The notes under the pieces were generated by a model. It saw only the letters and a program-made list of their open reading frames with translations, had not been told where the DNA came from and did no database searches. A DNA stretch of 23,256 nt from JBMNQS01 sp050944255. GTDB lineage: Bacteria; Bacillota; Clostridia; Christensenellales; Maliibacteriaceae. This document shows positions 1 to 5,266 of the stretch, one piece after another. Position numbers and translations under genes: made by a program. Position 1 is the first letter of the stretch; every line of letters starts with the position of its first letter. The stretch is from positions 1 through 23,256 of the forward strand of contig JBMNQS010000031.1 of assembly GCA_050944255.1 (NCBI GenBank). Reading direction: 5' to 3'.

Positions 1-111
1 CTGCAAAAACCTACCTATCCGTTTTTGCAGCAGGAAATCCCTGGCATACCCGTCAAAAAACAAAGTTTTTTGACGGCCTCAAAGCGGCGGAGAGCTTAAG
101 CTCTCCGCCGC
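1..111 (-). repeat. Dispersed multi-hairpin intergenic repeat, copy A
   Basis: Read on the minus strand, this element follows the DUF1540 gene and contains successive inverted repeats. First is a 28-nt perfect palindrome at 84-111 (core GAGAGCTTAAGCTCTC). Next is a 12-bp stem closing on a 3-nt loop at about 50-76 (arms CCGTCAAAAAAC and GTTTTTTGACGG). Then comes a small CAGG/CCTG hairpin at about 30-44, and a 10-bp stem at 1-30 (arms CTGCAAAAAC and GTTTTTGCAG). Positions 1-81 match 12396-12477 with about three differences, and 447-529 is a diverged copy on the other strand. The first palindrome may act as the DUF1540 terminator, but its T tail is weak. The element may continue past the left edge. 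Confidence 0.8.
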
Positions 112-170
112 GTTCTTCACGCAGATCGCAGCTCCACGCGTCAGTTCCTTTTTCCGGTTCCGCCGGCCGT

Positions 171-344
171 TTATCTGGTTGCGAAGGAACCGCACATGCT
201 GTCATGCTGGCTTCGGGCCACATCCGTGGCAAAAGAAGTGTCGTTGGCCACGCGGATGGTGTCCAGCCTGCAATACTCGCCGCCCTGATTATTGCGGCAT
301 TCCACAACATTACAGTAAATACTTTGAGAACCCACTTTTTGCAT
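171..344 (-). CDS. DUF1540 domain small cysteine protein
   Basis: A 57-residue protein begins at an ATG preceded by GGAGG (plus-strand CCTCC at 351-355). Cysteines at residues 11, 16, 25 and 51 sit in the arrangement I-Y-C-x4-C-x2-N-x-G-G-x2-C followed by an I-x-V strand. This is the signature of DUF1540, a small, probably metal-binding family common in Clostridia and often present in several copies per genome. DUF1540 function is not established. The protein has no signal peptide or membrane segment, so it is probably cytoplasmic. It is an isolated single gene with a repeat element downstream. The longer reading frame over the same bases in another phase lacks a ribosome binding site and is a shadow. 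Confidence 0.8.
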   Translation of the reverse strand: MQKVGSQSIYCNVVECRNNQGGEYCRLDTIRVANDTSFATDVARSQHDSMCGSFATR

Positions 345-421
345 GCTGCTCCTCCAATTTCATTTGACGTTATTCTGCACGTTTTCAAATCGAAAATGCA
401 AGAAATACTTGGGTGCAAAAT

Positions 422-530
422 AAAAACCGGCATTGGCGCCGGATTTTGAGGCCGTCAAAAACGATATCTTTGACGGATTCGCCAGGGCTTTTCCTGCCGC
501 AAAACAACAGCGATGGATTTTTTCTGCGGC
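422..530 (+). repeat. Dispersed multi-hairpin intergenic repeat, copy C
   Basis: This is a diverged plus-strand member of the family at 1-111 and 12396-12501. It keeps the same order: a GC hairpin (CCGGC at 427-431 with GCCGG at 438-442), then TGAGGCCGTCAAAAA pairing with TTTGACGG across a 7-nt centre. After these come GCCAGGG with TTTCCTGC, and CCGCAAAA with TTTTTCTGCGG. Several differences look compensatory (CTGC..GCAG in copy A, CCGC..GCGG here), which suggests that structure rather than sequence is maintained. The 345-759 gap holds this element, a second repeat (648-720) and a terminator; I see no gene in it. Confidence 0.65.
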
Positions 531-647
531 CGGATGCGTATCCTAAAGGTAGGATGCCTCTGCAACTGCGCAGGGTCGCCTCATCGGATCTGCCGTTCTA
601 AAGCTACGAGCCGCCTTGCGGCGGCTGCCTTCGAAGCACTCGCTGCA

Positions 648-720
648 TTCGGCAGCTTTGCCAAGAAATAAAATGGCGGCTTTCGGCCCCCTCGTAACCC
701 CAAGAGAACTTTTGGGCAAA
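648..720 (-). repeat. Second dispersed intergenic repeat family, copy E1
   Basis: On the minus strand this reads AAAAGTTCTCTTGGGGTTA, then AGGGGGCCGAAAGCCGCC and an ATTTTA tail. It aligns over about 45 bases with the plus strand at 12288-12335 (AAAGTCCTTTTGGGGGTTA, AGGGGGCTAAAGCCCCC, ATTTTA). Its first 20 bases also resemble the minus strand at 14476-14530. I infer that these are members of an intergenic repeat family ending in a hairpin. No coding potential is apparent. Confidence 0.45.
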
Positions 721-722
721 CT

Positions 723-746
723 AAAACCGGCGCTGACGCCGGTTTT
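723..746 (-). terminator. Terminator after the DUF308 gene
   Basis: A perfect 10-bp inverted repeat (AAAACCGGCG / CGCCGGTTTT) surrounds a 4-nt loop. It starts 13 bases past the stop codon at 760 and ends in TTTT on the minus strand. The symmetrical A/T flanks mean it could work in both directions. Confidence 0.75.
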
Positions 747-759
747 CAATAGCCGCCAG

Positions 760-1278
760 CTAAAATTTTCCGGTTGTATGCCTGGACTCGAAAGCGGCCC
801 AGATGATGACGCTGACACCCACGTAGGTAATGTAGGCACCGATGAGGAAAGCGGCCACGGTGGCGGCAACCAAAGGTAAAAAGATATTGAGAAGACCGAA
901 AATAATATTGAGGCCGCCGGGAAGCCACCACAGAGATTGATCCAAGCGGCTGCGCGCGGTAGATAACTGCACCGCGCCCCAGACGACGGCGCCCGTTCCG
1001 ATTAAAAACGAAATGAACGACAGCGTATTTTTCTGCGCAAAAATCAGTATCAAGCCGCCCACGACGCAGACAATGCCCTGAATCAGTGTCGACTGTGGCA
1101 TCACAGAGCGTTTCTGCCAGACGGTAAGAAGGCCGATGGCACCCCAAACAAGCAGTCCGATACCTAAAAGAATTAAGACGATTTTAATCATTGCCTGCGG
1201 GAAGATCATTGTCAGCGCACCCAGAATGGTCGCCACAATGCCTCCGATGAGGGGTAAATTTGCTGATCTGATATTCAT
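760..1278 (-). CDS. DUF308 / HdeD-like integral membrane protein
   Basis: A 172-residue, strongly hydrophobic protein with six predicted membrane helices arranged as three hairpins. The repeated G-x-x-x-x-x-G-A-x-x-x-x-x-P pattern and short charged loops are typical of the HdeD/DUF308 family. In enteric bacteria HdeD is linked to acid resistance; in Firmicutes the role is unknown. The chosen ATG encodes M-N-I-R and lies 7 bases from GAGGAG (plus-strand CTCCTC at 1285-1290). A longer in-frame start at 1314 lacks a better site and would add a lysine/arginine-rich leader. The gene is monocistronic, with a terminator at 723-746, and is divergent from queT. Confidence 0.8.
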   Translation of the reverse strand: MNIRSANLPLIGGIVATILGALTMIFPQAMIKIVLILLGIGLLVWGAIGLLTVWQKRSVMPQSTLIQGIVCVVGGLILIFAQKNTLSFISFLIGTGAVVWGAVQLSTARSRLDQSLWWLPGGLNIIFGLLNIFLPLVAATVAAFLIGAYITYVGVSVIIWAAFESRHTTGKF

Positions 1279-1412
1279 TACACGTCTCCTCTTTTTCGGA
1301 TTTATTTTCTTCACGACTCTTCACGATACCAATATGTACCAGTGGACAAACTTCTATACATTACTTACGGCATTCGACAACGGATTTCCTCTTTTTTGCG
1401 CCGGGGCAGAAA

Positions 1413-1441
1413 TTGACGCACGTTGCGCCTTCTGCTATAAT
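1413..1441 (+). promoter_or_regulatory. Sigma-A promoter of queT
   Basis: TTGACG at 1413-1418, a 17-bp spacer, then TATAAT at 1436-1441. The TGC just before the -10 makes it an extended -10. This is one of the best promoter matches in the window and predicts transcription from about 1447-1449. Confidence 0.85.
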
Positions 1442-1447
1442 GATGTG

Positions 1448-1528
1448 GCTTTTGAAGGCATTTGGTGCCTGGCCAAAAAAGAAAATATCCGATTATTTAC
1501 GCCGTCGGCGCAAAGGAGCAGGAAAAGT
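1448..1528 (+). promoter_or_regulatory. Structured queT leader, possible preQ1-sensing element
   Basis: The roughly 80-nt leader between the promoter and the queT start can fold. AGGCA (1456-1460) pairs with TGCCT (1466-1470). CGCC (1500-1503) pairs with GGCG (1507-1510) immediately upstream of the ribosome binding site. CTTTTG (1449-1454) could pair with CAAAGG (1511-1516), masking the Shine-Dalgarno. queT leaders are known hosts of preQ1 riboswitches, and a hairpin touching CAAAGGAG recalls preQ1-II. However, I cannot match the conserved residues of preQ1-I, -II or -III, so riboswitch identity is inference. Confidence 0.3.
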
Positions 1529-2005
1529 ATGCAGTCTCGTACCCATAAAACCACCTTGTTTATCTGTAAAAGCGCTCTTGTGGCCGCCATCTACACGGCG
1601 CTGACCATGGCGCTGGCCCCCATCAGCTTCGGCCTGACACAAGTGAGGATAGCCGAGGCCATGAGCGTGCTGCCGGCTTTCGGCACCTACGGCATCGCCG
1701 GCCTGTTTATCGGCTGCGCCCTGTCGAACCTTTTGGGCGGATTCGGCGTGCTGGACGTCGTACTGGGATCACTGGCCACGCTGATTGCGGCGGTTCTGGC
1801 CAGGAAGCTGCGCAAATATCCATATCTTATACCGCTTCCCGCGGTGGTGGTCAACGCCTTTATGGTGGGCTATGTGCTGCACGTTGCCCTGGGGACGCCC
1901 TACCTTTTGGCTTTTGGCACGCTGTTTGTGGAGCAGGCCGTCGCCTGCTACGCGCTGGGGCTGCCGCTGTACTATCTGCTGGGTCGGGTACTGCCCAAGC
2001 AGTAG
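1529..2005 (+). CDS. queT: QueT-type queuosine precursor transporter, ECF S component
   Basis: A 158-residue membrane protein with five to six hydrophobic segments. The N-terminal stretch A-I-Y-T-A-L-T-M-A-L-A-P-I-S-F-G, followed by V-R-I-A-E-A-M-S-V-L-P, and the glycine-rich L-S-N-L-L-G-G-F-G-V-L-D-V-V-L-G-S are typical of QueT (COG4708). QueT is the substrate-binding subunit of an energy-coupling-factor transporter thought to import preQ1 or a related queuosine precursor. No ECF ATPase or T subunit is nearby, which fits the shared-module type. The start follows AAAGGAG at 1512-1518. The reading frame is open upstream to 1136, but the promoter at 1413-1441 and the ribosome binding site rule out the longer version. 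A VanZ-like gene follows 57 bases downstream and is probably co-transcribed. Confidence 0.88.
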   Translation: MQSRTHKTTLFICKSALVAAIYTALTMALAPISFGLTQVRIAEAMSVLPAFGTYGIAGLFIGCALSNLLGGFGVLDVVLGSLATLIAAVLARKLRKYPYLIPLPAVVVNAFMVGYVLHVALGTPYLLAFGTLFVEQAVACYALGLPLYYLLGRVLPKQ

Positions 2006-2062
2006 ATACGCCGCCCCCATGCACTGTGCGGGCATACACAGATCGCCTGCGGAGGATGATTC

Positions 2063-2704
2063 ATGAGTTCCATCGTCTCGGTCATGCTGCAAAAATTCGG
2101 TGAAACGCTGCCGTCCGCCCTTATTCTGACGGGGGGGCTCTGCCTTGTGTTTGCACTGCTTTCGCCGCAGGTGCGCGCATGGCCCATAAGGAAGATGCTT
2201 TCGTCCGCCGCGCTGCTGCTGTGGTTCGTTACGATACTGATCGCCGTGTTCGTGGTCCCCTTTGAAGACGATTACCGTCCGCCTTCGGACTGGATGGTCA
2301 ACTTCAAGGTGGGCCTGGTATGGCAGCGGCGCGATATGCTCAGCATCATGATCAACTTCTTCATGTTCATGCCTTTGGGCATCCTGATGCCCATGGTTTT
2401 CCCAAAGATCAACCGGGTATACAAGGTTTTGCTGATCACACTGCTGCTGTCGGCCACCATTGAAGTGGTGCAGTTTTTGCTGCCCGATCTGGGCCGGTGC
2501 TGCGATGTGGACGACACCATCAACAATGTGGCCGGCGCGTGCGCCGGCTTTGCGCTTTACGTCACCGTCCGCTGGCCCCTGGAAAGCCTGGGATGGGTCA
2601 AGACGTCACACAGGCCGTCGCTGTACTCAAGGCTCTTTTGCCTGGTGCTGACGGCGGCCGTCGCCGCCGCCGGCGTCTATCTGAAAACGCACCATTACAT
2701 TTGA
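2063..2704 (+). CDS. VanZ-like family membrane protein
   Basis: A 213-residue protein with about five membrane helices and the VanZ-family (PF04892) conserved residues. These are N98-x2-F-x-F-x-P-L-G (98-106), E134 and Q137 in the next helix, then R145, D148 and D150/D151, and N154-x3-G158. VanZ proteins are linked to teicoplanin resistance in the vanA cluster, but most chromosomal VanZ-like proteins, with no van genes nearby as here, have no defined role. GGAGG at 2051-2055 is correctly spaced. Its 3' end overlaps the convergent polysaccharide deacetylase stop by 10 bases, leaving no room for a terminator between the two. Confidence 0.85.
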   Translation: MSSIVSVMLQKFGETLPSALILTGGLCLVFALLSPQVRAWPIRKMLSSAALLLWFVTILIAVFVVPFEDDYRPPSDWMVNFKVGLVWQRRDMLSIMINFFMFMPLGILMPMVFPKINRVYKVLLITLLLSATIEVVQFLLPDLGRCCDVDDTINNVAGACAGFALYVTVRWPLESLGWVKTSHRPSLYSRLFCLVLTAAVAAAGVYLKTHHYI

Positions 2705-3684
2705 CCGGCGCCGTGGCCGCTGTAGAATACGACGGGCACTTCGTGTCCGTTTTCCCTTTCCATTTCAATCAGCCTGGAAACGGTGACGAAGCGGTAGCCC
2801 TCCTCTTTCAGCCTGGGGATCAGCTTTTCAAGCGCCTCTATGGTGTGCTCCCGGTGATCGTGCAGAAGGATCACGCTGCCGTCCTTCACGTTGTCCATGA
2901 CGTTTTGCGCGATGGTTTCAGGCGTCTGATCCTCCTTCCAGTCCTGCGGGTCCACATCCCACTGGACCCACTGGCGCTCCAGCGCGCTTGTGACCTTTTC
3001 GGGAATGACGCCGTAGGGCGCGCGCTGCAGGAAGGTGTCCTGACCACAGTATTCTTTCAGAACGTCTTCGGTTTTGGTCACTTCCTTCCTGATCTCCTTT
3101 TGGGACAGCCGGGACAGTTTTTTGTGCGCATAGGTGTGCGAGGCGATTTCAAAACCCTTTTCGTAAGCCTCGGCAATCATGCCGCCCTTTTTGCCCACCA
3201 TGGAGCCTACAATAAAAAAGGTTCCCGTAGCCTCGTGCTCTTCCAGCACCCGCACAATCTGCGGCATCCGCTCCGACGGGCCGTCGTCAAAGGTCAGCGC
3301 CACCACTTTATCGGCGCTCCCGGCAGAGGCATCCGGCTCCCGGGGGGCCTGTCCGGCCTGCGCATCGCCGTTTGCCAGCTCGCCGGATGTGTCCGGCTCA
3401 TCAAAATCCGGGGTATCCTCTTCAGCGATATTTTCCTCTTTTGTGGCGGCTTCAGGCGTGGCTTCAGGCTCCGCCGCATGCGCAGGCGGGCTCTCGTCCT
3501 CATCCGCCGGCACAAAAGGCTCGTGCGTCTGCCCGGGGGCAAACGCCTGCACCACGCCTTCGGCTATAACGGGCAGCAGAGCGACGTCCCCCTTCAGACA
3601 AAAGACCAGCACGGTGATCATCAGGCACGTAACGGCTCCCATCAGCATAAAATGAAAAATTCTCTTGATCGCTTGAATAAACAT
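2695..3684 (-). CDS. Membrane-anchored polysaccharide deacetylase (NodB homology)
   Basis: A 329-residue protein. Residues 11-31 form an uncleaved signal anchor. Residues 45-125 are a low-complexity acidic linker rich in A, P, E and D. The NodB domain spans about 126-310 with all five motifs: T-F-D-D-G-P-S at 131-137 (catalytic base D133, metal ligand D134), S-H-T-Y-A-H at 182-187 (metal ligands), R-A-P-Y-G at 221-225, W-D-V-D-P-Q-D-W at 242-249, and I-L-L-H-D at 272-276. The enzyme probably removes acetyl groups from peptidoglycan or another envelope glycan outside the membrane; the substrate cannot be read from sequence. A GTGGAG-type site precedes the ATG, and a -10 element (TATAAT) lies at 3750-3755. 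It is convergent with the VanZ-like gene. Confidence 0.88.
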   Translation of the reverse strand: MFIQAIKRIFHFMLMGAVTCLMITVLVFCLKGDVALLPVIAEGVVQAFAPGQTHEPFVPADEDESPPAHAAEPEATPEAATKEENIAEEDTPDFDEPDTSGELANGDAQAGQAPREPDASAGSADKVVALTFDDGPSERMPQIVRVLEEHEATGTFFIVGSMVGKKGGMIAEAYEKGFEIASHTYAHKKLSRLSQKEIRKEVTKTEDVLKEYCGQDTFLQRAPYGVIPEKVTSALERQWVQWDVDPQDWKEDQTPETIAQNVMDNVKDGSVILLHDHREHTIEALEKLIPRLKEEGYRFVTVSRLIEMERENGHEVPVVFYSGHGAGQM

Positions 3685-3749
3685 AGGTTCCGCTCCACCC
3701 GATTTTGCCCGACGTTTTTCTGCAAAAATCTCCTGATTTTTACAGTATC

Positions 3750-3778
3750 ATTATAGCATGAGTTATCGTAAAGTTCAG
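3750..3778 (-). promoter_or_regulatory. Promoter of the polysaccharide deacetylase gene
   Basis: On the minus strand CTGAAC (3778-3773, four of six matches to TTGACA) is followed by a 17-bp spacer and a perfect TATAAT (3755-3750), about 65 bases upstream of the start codon. Confidence 0.55.
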
Positions 3779-3810
3779 CAGGGAATACAATTTTTTACCA
3801 AATTTTTGCG

Positions 3811-3816
3811 TATAAT
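3811..3816 (+). promoter_or_regulatory. Possible -10 element facing the gene-poor region
   Basis: There is a perfect TATAAT on the plus strand, but no good -35 at 16-18 bp. The only support is its place upstream of the 36-nt palindrome and of a downstream terminator at 4120-4150 with the same orientation. Confidence 0.35.
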
Positions 3817-3849
3817 AAACGCTTTCTTCACGGCTGTTTTATTTTTAAT

Positions 3850-3885
3850 TGTCGCTTATTGTAAACCGGTTTACAATAAGCGACA
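3850..3885. promoter_or_regulatory. 36-nt perfect palindrome with LacI/GalR-family operator core
   Basis: Eighteen-base arms meet with no loop. The centre reads TGTAAACCGGTTTACA, with a central CCGG and flanking ATT/AAT. LacI/GalR-family regulators bind palindromes of this shape. Neither strand carries a T-run after it, so it is a poor terminator. It lies about 35 bases downstream of a plus-strand TATAAT and about 100 bases upstream of the deacetylase promoter. No LacI-type regulator gene is present in the window. Confidence 0.6.
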
Positions 3886-4119
3886 GAATCAACTTCGTTC
3901 CGAGATAATATCCAAAATGTACATGCGCGCCGCCGGCATAAAAATAGACCGTCGATTCATACTAACATCGAAGAAGGCGACTTGCAGGTCGCATGGCCAG
4001 AGAAGGCAAGATAACCAACAGGGACATCCGCGCTGGAAACGGCAATCGACCAATGCGCAAGAACCAGCATACAAAGCAGCATGAAATGATGCTTTGCGGC
4101 CTGGTCGCCGCTTCAAACG

Positions 4120-4150
4120 GAGCTGACGCTATTCGCGTCAGCTCTTGTTT
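4120..4150 (+). terminator. Rho-independent terminator without an assigned gene
   Basis: A 10-bp stem (GAGCTGACGC / GCGTCAGCTC) with a 5-nt loop is followed by TTGTTT on the plus strand. No protein-coding gene upstream on this strand accounts for it, which supports a short transcript in the gap. Confidence 0.65.
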
Positions 4151-4210
4151 GTGTCCTTTTATGATGGATGGCGCCGCCGCTTAGTAGTTGCCGCCGCGAT
4201 GACCTTTTGC

Positions 4211-4246
4211 ATTCAAAAAAGGCTTTTTTCAAAGCCTTTTTTGAAT
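4211..4246. terminator. Bidirectional terminator after pfkB
   Basis: A perfect 16-bp inverted repeat (ATTCAAAAAAGGCTTT / AAAGCCTTTTTTGAAT) with a 4-nt loop. The A-run and T-run inside the arms allow termination in both directions. It lies 27 bases beyond the pfkB stop at 4274. Confidence 0.85.
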
Positions 4247-4273
4247 GATTACATTAAAATCTTCACGCAGCGC

Positions 4274-5230
4274 TTACTTGACCAGCTCGCGCATCTGCCC
4301 CGTTTCCATGAAATGGTAAATCTCATCGAATCCGGGAGTACCGTCGGTGGTCCCCACATGGGTGGTGCAGATGCCCGCCAGCGCCGTTGCGAAACGGGCG
4401 CATTTTTCAACGTCCCAATCCTGCAGCAGGCCGGTAATGAAGCCCCCGACGTATGCGTCCCCGGCGCCGGTGGTGTCCAGCACCTCCACTTTCATGCTGG
4501 GCAAATAGAAGCTGCCGCTTTGTCCCTTGTAGTAGCAGCCGTACTCGCCGCGCTTGATGATCACGTTTTTGGCGCCGGCATCCAGCAGCACGTCGGCCAT
4601 GCCCTCGGGATCATTGCGGGATTTACCGGCGATCTCACACGCCTCGTTGTCGCTGGGAAGGAAATAGTCCAGATAAGGCAGCACCGGGCCGATCTTCTCC
4701 ATCCATTTCATGTCGTGGTCCCAGCCCACGTCCATGGTGGTGGTGCAGCCGGCGGCCTGGGCCCGCTTAAAATACGCCACCGCGCCCTCGGTACCCAGCT
4801 TTTTGAATGTAAAAAAGGTGGACAGATGGGCCACCTTAAACTCGCCCAGCCGGTCAAGAGGCAGATCCGAAAGCGTCAGATCGTGATTGGCCGCGCGTAT
4901 GGAAAAGAATGTGCGGTCACCCTTTTCATTGATGCACACCAGCGTGCCGGAACTCTTCTGGCCCTCTATCCGGTTGACAAACTGCGTGTTGACGCCCTCG
5001 GCGGTCAGCTTATTGAACAGAAAATCACCGAAGTCGTCGGTGCCGATACGGGTGACGATGGAGACGTCCTGCCCCATTTTGCTCAGGTTAATGGAGCAGT
5101 TGGACGCATCCCCTCCGTTTGACAGGCGAAGCTCCTGGATCGTCAGATGGTCGCGGGCATAATCCAAATCGGGAACGGGCTTGGCGATAATGTCGGTGAC
5201 ACCGCATCCTGAAATAAGTGCTTTTGCCAT
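4274..5230 (-). CDS. PfkB-family carbohydrate kinase
   Basis: A 318-residue ribokinase/PfkB-superfamily sugar kinase. The N-terminal signature spans about 38-63 (S-N-G-G-D-A-S-N followed by L-S-K-M-G). The C-terminal signature D-T-T-G-A-G-D-A at 252-259 forms the anion hole and carries the catalytic base D258. It should phosphorylate a sugar or sugar-like alcohol with ATP; the substrate cannot be assigned. AAGGAGG (plus-strand 5237-5243) sits 6 bases from the ATG. The gene starts 36 bases after the trkH stop with no terminator between, so it is probably the third gene of a trkA-trkH-pfkB transcript ending at 4211-4246. A sugar kinase is an unexpected partner for potassium uptake. Confidence 0.85.
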   Translation of the reverse strand: MAKALISGCGVTDIIAKPVPDLDYARDHLTIQELRLSNGGDASNCSINLSKMGQDVSIVTRIGTDDFGDFLFNKLTAEGVNTQFVNRIEGQKSSGTLVCINEKGDRTFFSIRAANHDLTLSDLPLDRLGEFKVAHLSTFFTFKKLGTEGAVAYFKRAQAAGCTTTMDVGWDHDMKWMEKIGPVLPYLDYFLPSDNEACEIAGKSRNDPEGMADVLLDAGAKNVIIKRGEYGCYYKGQSGSFYLPSMKVEVLDTTGAGDAYVGGFITGLLQDWDVEKCARFATALAGICTTHVGTTDGTPGFDEIYHFMETGQMRELVK

Positions 5231-5266
5231 GATAAACCTCCTTATGCATATTCAGCGTATTGAATG

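Larger units (their letters stand above)
3823..4150 (+). ncRNA. Candidate structured RNA (gene-free stretch)
   Basis: The 3685-4273 gap has no convincing gene, yet it has nested pairing on the plus strand that ends in a terminator. GTCGATT (3951-3957) pairs with AATCGAC (4044-4050) and encloses a GCGAC/GTCGC hairpin (3977-3992). ACCAG (near 4063-4067) with CTGGT (4101-4105) encloses CAAAGCA (4072-4078) with TGCTTTG (4090-4096). The terminator is at 4120-4150. Short reading frames here lack ribosome binding sites, and one runs through the terminator. I do not recognise the family: RNase P, tmRNA, SRP RNA and common riboswitch motifs are absent. The 5' end is a guess from the TATAAT at 3811. 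Confidence 0.25.

Noticed and set aside
53..433. A 126-residue minus-strand frame
   Set aside because: It covers the DUF1540 gene in another phase, runs through repeat hairpins and has no ribosome binding site.
2063..2704. Glycopeptide resistance cluster (vanZ with ddl)
   Set aside because: No vanH, vanX, vanR or vanS; the ddl gene is 13 kb away with a normal D-Ala-D-Ala omega-loop and is paired with murF.
2497..3756. A 419-residue plus-strand frame
   Set aside because: It is antisense to the polysaccharide deacetylase, whose five NodB motifs are intact; the frame has no recognisable domain and no ribosome binding site.
3823..4150. RNase P RNA, tmRNA, SRP RNA or a common riboswitch
   Set aside because: I could not find the conserved sequence motifs of these RNAs, so only an unassigned structured RNA is proposed.
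3758..4184. Short plus-strand frames in the gene-poor gap
   Set aside because: Neither has a ribosome binding site; one spans the palindrome and the other reads through the terminator at 4120-4150.
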